Shown: piece after piece, positions 47,504 through 60,500 of the stretch | Position numbering within the stretch: position 1 is the stretch's first letter | Layout: each line of letters opens with the position of its first letter | Assembly (NCBI RefSeq): GCF_010111755.1 | Contig: NC_088959.1 | Coordinates: forward strand, 992,001-1,056,000 | DNA from: Nakaseomyces glabratus | Lineage: Eukaryota > Ascomycota > Saccharomycetes > Saccharomycetales > Saccharomycetaceae | Length of the DNA: 64,000 bases | Reading direction: 5' to 3' | Made by a program: the position numbers and the translations under genes | Notes under the pieces: model-generated | The model's database searches: none | What the model saw: only the letters and a program-made list of their open reading frames with translations | What the model was told of the DNA's origin: nothing

Positions 47504-50500
47504 ATGCCCCTCATAGGAAAATATTTTCATTTTCTTATATTGTGTCTGTTGAGCCTGATTGGGCTAGTATTAGCCGCAAATCCAGTACCTTTGACCAATG
47601 TTTGCTACTTTCCCGAAGAATATCCAAGACAGGCTGGCTTTCGTGCAATAACAGCAGGACTTGCCTCTACAATCTTACAAGGGTCCGTCGATGAGTTGCT
47701 AAACTACTCTGGTCTTTCTTCATTGACCACACAACAAACGACAACTACAACCCCGAACTTTCAGTTGCCAACACTGCCTCTACCAACGAACGTGTATGGG
47801 CTTACGGTGGTACCGTTATACCTTCTAGTCCAATTGCAAGGTTATTTTGTACCGCCTGTTTCCGGACAATACACATTTTCATTAGAAAATACAAACGATG
47901 CCGCTATCATCTTCTTCGGCAACCCATCTGCATTTCCATGCGGCGATCTATCCGCATGGCCTCAGGCCAGTGCTGATGATATTACAGTCACAGATGGTAC
48001 TTTTCCGTCAAGAACGTTGTTTCTGAAAGCCGGAGTAGCGTACCCAATGCGAATTTCTTACTATAACTCTTTGGGCTCAGGAAATTTGGCAGTTTCGTTC
48101 ACAGATCCCGGCGGAACCAAACGCACGAACTGGAACGGATACATCTGGAGATACAACTCATGTTCCACATGCACATACACTCCGCCACCAGCTGGCACCA
48201 CAATTTACTCCTCTGGATGGCTTCTTGACAGCACAACTGTGACAACTAGTTATAGTTTATATACAGGTATTGATGGCGTGGAAAGTACTTATACGCTTTA
48301 TAAGGTGGGTGTGCCAACTATTACACCTTCCCTTGAAGTACCACCATTGACTACAGTCACGCTAAGTTACAATGAATACAATGAGGAAAATGTAGTTAGC
48401 TATTATAGCACGACTACGGATGATGGCAGTCCCATAATTGCAAGCACAACATTGACAATTCGAACTATCTATTCAGAAGCTCCAGAACCAATAACAATTA
48501 CGATAGAAATACAACCAGGACTAACAAACTATGAAATAATATCCTACTGGACTACAACCAACGCAGATGGACAATTTATAACAACCAGCACCTCGACGAC
48601 GTACAGTCCACCGCCTGTTGGGACGGTGAGTGTGTATGAGAACCACGAGCTGGTTGAGGATGTGTACTCTTACTTCATCACACTGGATGGGTCTGGGAAC
48701 ATCATCACGGACAGCGTTCTGATCTCTGCTACGACGATCTACGATGCAGCGCCCGAGCCTTCGACGAATGTGATTGACCTGGGGGAGGAGGTGACTGGGT
48801 ATGAGGTTATTTCCTTCTACACGACAGTCGACGGGGATGGTAAGGTGGTCACCACCAGCACCTCGACGACGTACAGTCCACCGCCTGTTGGGACGGTGAG
48901 TGTGTATGAGAACCACGAGCTGGTTGAGGATGTGTACTCTTACTTCATCACACTGGATGGGTCTGGGAACATCATCACGGACAGCGTTCTGATCTCTGCT
49001 ACGACGATCTACGATGCAGCGCCCGAGCCTTCGACGAATGTGATTGACCTGGGCGAGGAGGTGACTGGGTATGAGGTTGTAACGTATTGGACTATGACGA
49101 ACGAAGCGGGCGATCTGATCACTACTAGCAGCACGGTGACATACAGTCCCCCCGCAATCACTGTTGTCGGAACCACTGGCAGTAACTATGTAGAGTCTGA
49201 TTGGATCTCTTTCTTTATCACGAGGGATGTGGAAGGCCAGTTGGTTACGGGAAGTACAACTTTGAACGGCACGCGTGAGTACATTGAAGCTGAGGTAGTG
49301 GAGACTTCATTGTTATCAGTACCCACTGCAGAGACAAGGACCATAGATTCAGGAAATGGAGTGACTGAGTATGAGGTTGTAACGCATTGGACTACGACGA
49401 ACGAAGCGGGCGATCTGATCACTACTAGCAGCACGGTGACATACAGTCCCCCCGCAATCACTGTTGTCGGAACCACTGGCAGTAACTATGTAGAGTCTGA
49501 TTGGATCTCTTTCTTTATCACGAGGGATGTGGAAGGCCAGTTGGTTACGGGAAGTACAACTTTGAACGGCACGCGTGAGTACATTGAAGCTGAGGTAGTG
49601 GAGACTTCATTGTTATCAGTACCCACTGCAGAGACAAGGACCATAGATTCAGGAAATGGAGTGACTGAGTATGAGGTTGTAACGCATTGGACTACGACGA
49701 ACGAAGCGGGCGATCTGATCACTACTAGCAGCACGGTGACATACAGTCCCCCCGCAATCACTGTTGTCGGAACCACTGGCAGTAACTATGTAGAGTCTGA
49801 TTGGATCTCTTTCTTTATCACGAGGGATGTGGAAGGCCAGTTGATTACAGGAAGTAGCATTGTTGATTATTCCTTTTTTTCTGCGTTGAACAGAACAATT
49901 TCTAATGCTGGAAGTAATAGCTTATCTGAGGAAGCGTCTTCTCAGACTTCCATTTCTGATCTTAAACCTGATATAGCAACAATCACTAATCTCAGAGCAA
50001 CATCTAGTATTACCATGTCTTCCTATGTCAGCTCCGCAAAAAGATGGAGCAATAGTTCGAAAGAAATTAAAATCAGTACTAGTTCATCTGCAACCTCAAA
50101 TAAAGAACTCACAAAAGCTAGTTCTTATTATCTAAAGGGGACCATTGTTAACACTATTGCTAATGTACCTGGAGCGCTCTCTAGTAAGAATGCTATTTCA
50201 AATAGTGTAGGGGTTCACCCCCCAATTAAAACTGATGAGGCAACGTCAGCGACCAGTTCATATGGAAACTCAAGAATGGACACACATTCATGGGTTCCTA
50301 GCAGTAAGAGCTCCCCAACTCCAAGTTCGGTTGAATCAAGTAACATTTCATCAGTAATTAATCAGTTTGAAAATAATACAACGTTAGAAACTAGAAGGAA
50401 GACTAATATCGAAAGTAAAATGTCTCAGAGCTCAAGTCATGATAATGAGCTATATGGATCCTTTTACGGAGGAAGTCCGCACACTAGAGAGGGGAACCTA

Positions 50501-50542
50501 TCTGTGGCTTTAGTGATTATTCTAGTTCAATTTCTGCTGTAA
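47504..50542 (+). CDS. Adhesin D: complete GPI-anchored PA14 adhesin with altered DD motif, 1012 aa
   Basis: Residues 1-24 are a signal peptide (ending GLVLA, before ANP). The PA14 domain spans about 29-226, with conserved cysteines (VCYFP, FPCGD, CSTC) and WNGYIWRY. Unlike the four other adhesins here, the conserved D-D pair reads Asn-Asp (TNDAAIIFFGN, N131-D132; codons AAC GAT near 47894). In Flo5/Epa-type domains both aspartates coordinate calcium and the sugar, so ligand binding may be changed or lost. Residues about 363-525 hold 270-bp repeats and about 525-783 hold 300-bp repeats. Residues about 784-985 are a Ser/Thr/Asn-rich stalk, and the hydrophobic tail (VALVIILVQFLL) fits GPI anchoring. 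The frame is intact. Confidence 0.92.
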   Translation: MPLIGKYFHFLILCLLSLIGLVLAANPVPLTNVCYFPEEYPRQAGFRAITAGLASTILQGSVDELLNYSGLSSLTTQQTTTTTPNFQLPTLPLPTNVYGLTVVPLYLLVQLQGYFVPPVSGQYTFSLENTNDAAIIFFGNPSAFPCGDLSAWPQASADDITVTDGTFPSRTLFLKAGVAYPMRISYYNSLGSGNLAVSFTDPGGTKRTNWNGYIWRYNSCSTCTYTPPPAGTTIYSSGWLLDSTTVTTSYSLYTGIDGVESTYTLYKVGVPTITPSLEVPPLTTVTLSYNEYNEENVVSYYSTTTDDGSPIIASTTLTIRTIYSEAPEPITITIEIQPGLTNYEIISYWTTTNADGQFITTSTSTTYSPPPVGTVSVYENHELVEDVYSYFITLDGSGNIITDSVLISATTIYDAAPEPSTNVIDLGEEVTGYEVISFYTTVDGDGKVVTTSTSTTYSPPPVGTVSVYENHELVEDVYSYFITLDGSGNIITDSVLISATTIYDAAPEPSTNVIDLGEEVTGYEVVTYWTMTNEAGDLITTSSTVTYSPPAITVVGTTGSNYVESDWISFFITRDVEGQLVTGSTTLNGTREYIEAEVVETSLLSVPTAETRTIDSGNGVTEYEVVTHWTTTNEAGDLITTSSTVTYSPPAITVVGTTGSNYVESDWISFFITRDVEGQLVTGSTTLNGTREYIEAEVVETSLLSVPTAETRTIDSGNGVTEYEVVTHWTTTNEAGDLITTSSTVTYSPPAITVVGTTGSNYVESDWISFFITRDVEGQLITGSSIVDYSFFSALNRTISNAGSNSLSEEASSQTSISDLKPDIATITNLRATSSITMSSYVSSAKRWSNSSKEIKISTSSSATSNKELTKASSYYLKGTIVNTIANVPGALSSKNAISNSVGVHPPIKTDEATSATSSYGNSRMDTHSWVPSSKSSPTPSSVESSNISSVINQFENNTTLETRRKTNIESKMSQSSSHDNELYGSFYGGSPHTREGNLSVALVIILVQFLL
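48591..49077 (+). repeat. 270-bp coding repeats in adhesin D (1.8 copies)
   Basis: The segment beginning CCTCGACGAC at 48591 recurs at 48861 and stays nearly identical until about 49077. The 90-residue unit carries YENHELVEDVYSYFIT and DLGEEVTGYEVISFYTT half-modules. A related unit (YENHEHVVDVYSYFIT) occurs in adhesin A around 1400-1560. Confidence 0.93.
49076..49850 (+). repeat. 300-bp coding repeats in adhesin D (2.6 copies)
   Basis: Copies begin at 49076, 49376 and 49676; the last stops near 49850, where the Ser/Thr-rich tail begins. The unit contains YVESDWISFFITRDVEG and an NGT sequon, so it belongs to the same 100-residue repeat family as adhesins A, B and C. Confidence 0.94.
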
Positions 50543-53500
50543 CCAGCTTGCTAAATCCTTGTAAGTTTCATTTATTCCATAACATGGGAATTAAAACATA
50601 TGATTATTTTGATATTTCTGGAAATTTTGTGATTATAATTTATACCATAAAGACTTCAATGCCAATAATTATACATTTTGTAGTATTCAGATGTGGGAAA
50701 TTGAAAACTGCAATATTATCTCATCGAATTTGGTGTCCAATTTAGAACTATGATGTAGTAAATTTGCCTTAAGTATTGGGTGCTGATTGGTTGTTGGCAA
50801 AATGTACTGTCCGGTAATTGAACAGAACTATGCGAGTTTTATATCTCATTTTAGAGGCAAAATAAAGCAATTGGGAGTTTTTACTATTGCATGATGGTAT
50901 CATTTTTGATGTAATAACCTCTTAACAGCGTAGCATACGCATTAGCTACTCAATAATCTTCAAGGTTTGTAATTCAGGTTCACCAACTATTAAAAAAAAC
51001 ATATATATGAAAAATTCCTTTTTTAATTAATGTATAACTAAGGGGACTCTATTGCAGTTGAATGGTAGCAAAGCTGTGATAGTTCAAGTAATTGCATCCT
51101 GATCAATAGTTATCTTTAAATCGGTTGATGGAGATCAATAGTATCAAACATGTCATAAATTTTTCTTTTTTTAGCAGAAAATAGATAACCATAAATTCGA
51201 ATTTGACTGTGTCTAGGAGAGATTGTTTTACCTGACGTCAACGTATTAACTCAAATTTGCAAAAACAAAATTTCTGGCGATAATACCGGTTTTTGTCACC
51301 CTAACTATAGAATTACTAGCAAGAACCTGGCCAAAGAGCTTGAATTTCTTGATATATCGGAGTTTTGAGAGTTTAGTTTATATGCAAAAGATCTTAAATT
51401 GTATGAGTTATCCTCAGTTCATACAGCTGGGGATTGTATATACATCTGAAAAAATTTTCCCATTAATAAGTTCATAAATACTTAGGAATCGCTTTAAAAA
51501 AATGAAGGCAAGATTAGATAATACACTCCATGCTCACTTTCTTCTCGCTTCGCAAAAATATAAAAAAACCTACTCTTCGTGGCACATCCAACTAACACTT
51601 TTGAAACGACTATTTACAATATGTAGGATAGTCTGAGTCATTTGTTCAATTTCGATGTTCAGGACCAAAATATTAAATGTAATATACTTGAAAGTAAATA
51701 CCACGTAAAACATGATTAATTATCTGATTAAAAGAGTAAACGAATACATTCTGTGAGAGAAACAAAACGGTTATTACAGTAGGTAGCACCAGAGAGAGAA
51801 TAAGGTAACCTCTCACTGCCGTGCGAGCTTTCTCTTATCGGAGACAATTGTGAATTGAGGTTTTTATATTGGGGATTACATCGTAATGTTCTCCTCCAAC
51901 GTCTGTTACTTTGAAAGCACACGTAAAGTTGGCTTAAATGGGTTGATTGTGCCTGAGTAAAGTTCTACTGCAAGGCAAACTAAAAAAACAGTGACGTGAT
52001 GAAACTTGGAAGTAGTTGAAACAGGAGCTCTTAGGTACTGCTCTGCTTCGCAAATATTAACTGGGTTGTTACATGGAGATAGAATGTTTACAAATCCAAG
52101 TAACAGGGTCTATCAAATCATTCCTTTTTTCTCTTACACACGAGGATAAAAGTAGGATTGTGGTCCACGACAGAATGATACGCGATGGATAAGAGTACAC
52201 AAGCTATTATGTTGGCTAATTATTTGGATTTTTTGCAAAAAACTGCGGTATTCTCCAGTACCGTTAATGCAGCAAATCTTCACATCAGGTCATCTCCATT
52301 CTTAATCTTAGTCTAGAATTTGTTGAACACTTTCAAATGACAAGAATAAAAGTTATCTGAGATGCATTTTGGAATATTTGCAGTGCATTGGTGTACGGTC
52401 CAAAAGAAATATGTATTCTAATCGAAGTCACCCATTCTTCTCTTCTTAATTCCTTACTATTGACCAGGGAATGGAAAGATATTACGAAATTTCGACTACC
52501 GAGTGCTTATTATCAATTAAGTCATATGGATTATTCCCACTATTTTTTTGGAGTGATATACTTTCCTTTTTTTGTTAACTCTATTCAAGCTTACACCTAC
52601 AAGTGCCTTCTCTTCTAAAATCGTTTAGTGAACTTCCATAGAGACCTGATGACCATGCAATATGGGAAAAAAAAAGAAAGTGAAAATAGATAAAGAAATG
52701 TGATTAACTTCTTTGTTACTCTCCAAAGTGCAGCACAATATAGAAAAATTAACGTTTCTGTCTGGGAACCGCAAAAGGCACGGTTTTTTTTGACATTATT
52801 TACTCCGTGCACAGTACTCTATGTGGGCAAAAAAAAATTATTTGTTCTGTATTTTAAAACATTTCTTTTCTTTATTTTACAGAATATTCTATTTAGAACT
52901 AACAATTCTTTCGAACTCTAACCCCACCTTATTGAAAGCTTCTCAATGGAATAGGTAACCTAACATTTTCCGACCTATTCATCTAGTTTTATATTTTGAG
53001 GCAACACACGTTTTGTTTGTTGGAATTCAGCAGGTAAATGATATTAGAATGTCTTTTTTGTAGTATAAATGATCAACAACTCCAACATATGTGCCAAACA
53101 CCATGATTTAACCCTATACTTTGTGCCACCGTAAATTAGTTATATGAGGACATTCGAGTGATTGCTACCTAAGCTTGATAACTGTGCTATAATTCAAATC
53201 GAAAAATGAAAGAGTATGTTGTAAATTAACCTCTTTGAATGTCCTGAACAGAACAACTACTAAATCATGTAGTATAGAGCAGCCCAATAATATACTTCTC
53301 GCTATGATCTACCTGTGCTCTGTTCTTTGACAATACACTTATTCGCCTAAAATGTCCGTAGTCTCTGTTTTTTCTTCCACCCACAAAAATCACTTTGCTT
53401 TTTCTTTCTAGAGAACATTTAACCAGACTTTTCCCGTGCATATGAACGGTAGTAAAAGTCTGTACTCTTCTATTAACCCAAACCGGGGATTCCACTTTTG

Positions 53501-54577
53501 GTACTCAGTAGGATAATAGACTATGGCAAAACACTCACCTTCTCTCGTCTCAAACAATGGTCAATGTGAATAAATATGCACTCTATTAAGCCATGCAATT
53601 TTATTAATTTTGATGTTTTGCTTCCATTTTTTCTGCCAAAGAAGAAACAATTTTGGAAAACTTCTTTTAAGGAATTTAACAACGAAGTCATAGAATATCA
53701 CCAAGAATAGAGAACATTGAGTTCCTCATTCTAAATACTCAAGTATATTTCCCAGAAATTGCATTTTATTCTTATAATGGTCTGTCAAAAGAAAGGCTGC
53801 TAATTTGAAATGCTACGAGAAATAATTTTTCTCATATACGGTTGTTGTCTATAGAAAATTGTGAAGGGCATCAGTTATAAGATATTTCTTACTTCTATTT
53901 TATGAAGAAATATTATACTGAACAATTTTATGCATCAGTCACCCTCCTGGAGGCTAGTTGAAGCACAAATTCTAGGTGGGCATTTTTGTTTGTTCACTGA
54001 GGGGTACCAATTCTAATCATGGAAAAAATACACATATTATTACATGTGCCTATTTTCTGTCTATTAGTATCGGTAAATACCTTGAAATAGCTATAGCTAT
54101 TCATCACCTAATTTGCAATGTTGAACTTAATGACCTCTTTTCATTACACATAATAGAGAAAGGATCAAACTTTAGAAAAACTAAATGCCAAATACTTTTA
54201 CACAGCTGATAGAAAAAACTAAAAATAAACAGACACATATAAATAAGGATGAAAGTAATTTTTTCCTTTTCAAGACACTTTAGATACATTTTATGAAAAG
54301 TGTTATATTATGCCATTTATTTCTCACATGAAACCAAGATCTCCTGCAATTAAGATTATCAGATCTGTAATTATTCGAGTCTTTAAGTTTATCAAAATTT
54401 TGCCTAACATATAAATCACATTTATCAAGAGCAGTTCTTTGATAATTCTAACAGTCAGCTCTATTTGCCGGAGAACTAAATACAGATTGTTAATTTGAAT
54501 TATTATTCCCGCGAACATAATTCTATATTTTTTTGAAAAATTTCGCTGTCTAGTTTGTGTCCACCATTTTATCAAAA
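50543..54577. other. 4.0-kb AT-rich intergenic region upstream of adhesin E, no gene recognised
   Basis: Open frames are short (up to 83 codons) and without recognisable domains; several lie in A- or T-rich low-complexity DNA. No tRNA, transposon end or pseudogene remnant could be supported by eye. Confidence 0.6.
54410..54415 (+). promoter_or_regulatory. Possible TATA element of adhesin E
   Basis: TATAAA (context CATATAAATC) lies 163 bp before the ATG at 54578. The surroundings are AT-rich, so the match is weak evidence. Confidence 0.25.
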
Positions 54578-57500
54578 ATGTGGATAATGAAATTTTTGAC
54601 AGTATTGTTGGTATTTATACTCAATTTAGACATTACTAATGGTCAATTAAAAGACGAATCTGATAATAATAAGGCATTCCTGGGTGTTCCTTACGCTGTT
54701 GGCAATCCAATAACAGTCTCCAATGTTTGTTCTTTTCCCAAAAATTGGCACAGAACAGCAGGATTCAGAGCCCTTACAGCAAGGCTGGGTATTGGTATTC
54801 AATCAGATTCATACAAAGAGTTGTTGAATTATCCCGGTACTTTCCAATTAACCACTCAACAGTCAAGCACAACAAAACCTAACTTTCAAATCAGTGGTTT
54901 GGTAGGGAATATTTATGGATTAACCATTGTACCAAGCTATCTGTTAGTGGAATTGACTGGATATTTTGTTCCACCTGTCTCGGGTGAGTATACATTTTCA
55001 CTTGAAGGATCTGATGATGCGGCCATTATCTTCATTGCCAACCCTTCTACGTTTAAATGTGGGCACGTTGAAGATTGGCCAACCGCATATGATAACGATG
55101 TGACCGTCACAGAGTCTATACACGCAACTAGAACCATCTACATGATTGAGGGTGTTGCTTATCCTATCCGTATTGCTTATTACAATGGACTATCATTAGG
55201 AAAATTGCAGGCGTCATTTACTGATCCCGAAGGTGTAAAGAGAGTCGATTGGAACGGATATATCTGGAGATATGATTCGTGTGATACATGTTCTTATGTA
55301 CCACCACCAACTGTAGTTACAACAGAAACTTCTAGCTGGGTTCTGAATCCTACGACTACAGGAACTAGTTATAGCACAGCTTTGGGAATTGATGGTTTGC
55401 CAACTACATATACCATCTACCAAGTGGTTGTTCCAACTATAACTAAGTCTCTTGAAATTCCTCCTCCTATTACGCAAACAGATACCCATCCTGACTATTT
55501 GGAAGAGGAAGTTGTTAGTTACTATAGTACTACCAATGCTGAAGGTAGTCCGATTACTGGCACCACCACTTCCACCATTCGGACGATTTTGATTATACCA
55601 CCCCCCATTACCATCACAGTTACTAAGGAAGGGTGGGAAGAAGAACAAGAAATCTCGTACTTTAGTACAACCGATGCTAATGGCCATGGAATCACTGGAA
55701 CTATAACTAAGACCGTAAGATTACGTGTAGATGTACCAACCCCATTTACGACAACATACACCAGCAATCATGAACAGGTTGAGGCTGAAGTATCGTATAT
55801 ACCCACTGTTGATGCGGATGGAAAGCCTACTTATGTTACAACTACCAAGGTTATAGCAATTTCGCACTTGCCGCCTCCTCCAGGTTATACAGTTACAGTT
55901 GATGTGGGAAATGAAGTGACCCACTATGAAGTTGTTAGCTACTTCACGACAGAAGACGAAAATGGGCAATTTTACACTGGCACATCCACTGTTACATTTA
56001 CTCCACCAAGTCCAACCACGATTACAATTACCAAAGAAGGTGTTGAGGAAACTGACTACGTTTCATATTTCATAACTACAGATGCCGAACACAATATTAT
56101 AACGAGCAGTTCAGTCAGTAAAATACTCGACGATGGATTAGACAAGACGACTGTTGTGACTGATGAGGATGGGACAGTGCACACCGACATCATCTCGCAC
56201 ATCACCACTACGGATGCGGAGGGCAACCCCACGATAATCTTGACCACGTACCCATCGCCTACTGACGACGGGTTGGACAAGACGACTGTTGTGACTGATG
56301 AGGATGGGACAGTGCACACCGACATCATCTCGCACATCACCACTACGGATGCGGAGGGCAACCCCACGATAATCTTGACCACGTACCCATCGCCTACTGA
56401 CGACGGGTTGGACAAGACGACTGTTGTGACTGATGAGGATGGGACAGTGCACACCGACATCATCTCGCACATCACCACTACGGATGCGGAGGGCAACCCC
56501 ACGATAATCTTGACCACGTACCCATCGCCTACTGACGACGGGTTGGACAAGACGACTGTTGTGACTGATGAGGATGGGACAGTGCACACCGACATCATCT
56601 CGCACATCACCACTACGGATGCGGAGGGCAACCCCACGATAATCTTGACCACGTACCCATCGCCTACTGACGACGGGTTGGACAAGACGACTGTTGTGAC
56701 TGATGAGGATGGGACAGTGCACACCGACATCATCTCGCACATCACCACTACGGATGCGGAGGGCAACCCCACGATAATCTTGACCACGTACCCATCGCCT
56801 ACTGACGACGGGTTGGACAAGACGACTGTTGTGACTGATGAGGATGGGACAGTGCACACCGACATCATCTCGCACATCACCACTACGGATGCGGAGGGCA
56901 ACCCCACGATAATCTTGACCACGTACCCATCGCCTACTGACGACGGGTTGGACAAGACGACTGTTGTGACTGATGAGGATGGGACAGTGCACACCGACAT
57001 CATCTCGCACATCACCACTACGGATGCGGAGGGCAACCCCACGATAATCTTGACCACGTACCCATCGCCTACTGACGACGGGTTGGACAAGACGACTGTT
57101 GTGACTGATGAGGATGGGACAGTGCACACCGACATCATCTCGCACATCACCACTACGGATGCGGAGGGCAACCCCACGATAATCTTGACCACGTACCCAT
57201 CGCCTACTGACGACGGGTTGGACAAGACGACTGTTGTGACTGATGAGGATGGGACAGTGCACACCGACATCATCTCGCACATCACCACTACGGATGCGGA
57301 GGGCAACCCCACGACAATCTTGACCACGTACCCATCGCCTACTGATTCTATTGGAAATCCAATTGCGTTATCTAATGTTTGTTCATTTCCAGAGAGTAGA
57401 TCTAGAACTGCGGGGTTCAGAGTACTCACTGCAGGGCTGGGTATATGGATTACGTCAGATTCCTACAAAGAGTTGTTGAATTATTCTGGTAGTTCCCAGT

Positions 57501-60500
57501 TGATCACTCAACAGTCCAGTACCACCCAACCGAACTTTGAAATTGGTGGTTTGGTAGGGAATATTTATGGATTAACCATTGTACCAAGCTATCTGTTAGT
57601 GGAATTGACTGGATATTTTGTTCCACCTGTCTCGGGTGAGTATACATTTTCACTTGAAGGATCTGATGATGCGGCCATTATCTTCATTGCCAACCCTTCT
57701 ACGTTTAAATGTGGTAATATTGAAGACTGGCCAACACCGAATGAAGCTGATATATCTGTCACTGATACTATACATACATCTAGAACTCTCTACATGGTCG
57801 AGGGTGTTGCTTATCCTATCCGTATTGCTTATTACAATGGACTATCAATAGGAAAATTGCAGGCGTCCTTCACAGATCCTAGGGGTGTAAGGAGAGTCGA
57901 TTGGAACGGATATATCTGGAGATATGATTCGTGTGATACATGTTCTTATGTACCACCACCAACTGTAGTTACAACAGAAACTTCTAGCTGGGTTCTGAAT
58001 CCTACGACTACAGGAACTAGTTATAGCACAGCTTTGGGAATTGATGGTTTGCCAACTACATATACCATCTACCAAGTGGTTGTTCCAACTATAACTAAGT
58101 CTCTTGAAATTCCTCCTCCTATTACGCAAACAGATACCCATCCTGACTATTTGGAAGAGGAAGTTGTTAGTTACTATAGTACTACCAATGCTGAAGGTAG
58201 TCCGATTACTGGCACCACCACTTCCACCATTCGGACGATTTTGATTATCCCACCCCCCATTACCATCACAGTTACTAAGGAAGGGTGGGAAGAAGAACAA
58301 GAAATCTCGTACTTTAGTACAACCGATGCTAATGGACATGGAATCACTGGAAGCACTACTAGAACAATAAATTTCCATGTAGACCTACCGACACCATTTA
58401 CGACAACATACACCAGCAATCATGAACAGGTTGAGGCTGAAGTATCGTATATACCCACTGTTGATGAGGATGGAAAGCCTACTTATGTTACAACTACCAA
58501 GGTTATAGCAATTTCGCACTTGCCGCCTCCTCCAGGTTATACAGTTACAGTTGATGTGGGAAATGAAGTGACCCACTATGAAGTTGTTAGCTACTTCACG
58601 ACAGAAGACGAAAATGGGCAATTTTACACTGGCACATCCACTGTTACATTTACTCCACCAAGTCCAACCACGATTACAATTACCAAAGAAGGTGTTGAGG
58701 AAACTGACTACGTTTCATATTTCATAACTACAGATGCCGAACACAATATTATAACGAGCAGTTCAGTCAGTAAAATACTCGACGATGGATTAGACAAGAC
58801 GACTGTTGTGACTGATGAGGATGGGACAGTGCACACCGACATCATCTCGCACATCACCACTACGGATGCGGAGGGCAACCCCACGATAATCTTGACCACG
58901 TACCCATCGCCTACTGACGACGGGTTGGACAAGACGACTGTTGTGACTGATGAGGATGGGACAGTGCACACCGACATCATCTCGCACATCACCACTACGG
59001 ATGCGGAGGGCAACCCCACGATAATCTTGACCACGTACCCATCGCCTACTGACGACGGGTTGGACAAGACGACTGTTGTGACTGATGAGGATGGGACAGT
59101 GCACACCGACATCATCTCGCACATCACCACTACGGATGCGGAGGGCAACCCCACGATAATCTTGACCACGTACCCATCGCCTACTGACGACGGGTTGGAC
59201 AAGACGACTGTTGTGACTGATGAGGATGGGACAGTGCACACCGACATCATCTCGCACATCACCACTACGGATGCGGAGGGCAACCCCACGATAATCTTGA
59301 CCACGTACCCATCGCCTACTGACGACGGGTTGGACAAGACGACTGTTGTGACTGATGAGGATGGGACAGTGCACACCGACATCATCTCGCACATCACCAC
59401 TACGGATGCGGAGGGCAACCCCACGATAATCTTGACCACGTACCCATCGCCTACTGACGACGGGTTGGACAAGACGACTGTTGTGACTGATGAGGATGGG
59501 ACAGTGCACACCGACATCATCTCGCACATCACCACTACGGATGCGGAGGGCAACCCCACGATAATCTTGACCACGTACCCATCGCCTACTGATTCTATTG
59601 GAAATCCAATTGCGTTATCTAATGTTTGTTCATTTCCAGAGAGTAGATCTAGAACTGCGGGGTTCAGAGTACTCACTGCAGGGCTGGGTATATGGATTAC
59701 GTCAGATTCCTACAAAGAGTTGTTGAATTATTCTGGTAGTTCCCAGTTGATCACTCAACAGTCCAGTACCACCCAACCGAACTTTGAAATTGGTGGTTTG
59801 GTAGGGAATATTTATGGATTAACCATTGTACCAAGCTATCTGTTAGTGGAATTGACTGGATATTTTGTTCCACCTGTCTCGGGTGAGTATACATTTTCAC
59901 TTGAAGGATCTGATGATGCGGCCATTATCTTCATTGCCAACCCTTCTACGTTTAAATGTGGTAATATTGAAGACTGGCCAACACCGAATGAAGCTGATAT
60001 ATCTGTCACTGATACTATACATACATCTAGAACTCTCTACATGGTCGAGGGTGTTGCTTATCCTATCCGTATTGCTTATTACAATGGACTATCAATAGGA
60101 AAATTGCAGGCGTCCTTCACAGATCCTAGGGGTGTAAGGAGAGTCGATTGGAACGGATATATCTGGAGATATGATTCGTGTGATACATGTTCTTATGTAC
60201 CACCACCAACTGTAGTTACAACAGAAACTTCTAGCTGGGTTCTGAATCCTACGACTACAGGAACTAGTTATAGCACAGCTTTGGGAATTGATGGTTTGCC
60301 AACTACATATACCATCTACCAAGTGGTTGTTCCAACTATAACTAAGTCTCTTGAAATTCCTCCTCCTATTACGCAAACAGATACCCATCCTGACTATTTG
60401 GAAGAGGAAGTTGTTAGTTACTATAGTACTACCAATGCTGAAGGTAGTCCGATTACTGGCACCACCACTTCCACCATTCGGACGATTTTGATTATCCCAC

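Noticed and set aside
54990..55000. GTGAGT inside PA14 of adhesin E as a 5' splice site
   Set aside because: The frame is open through it, the encoded residues are conserved PA14 sequence, and no branch site with a matching acceptor was evident.
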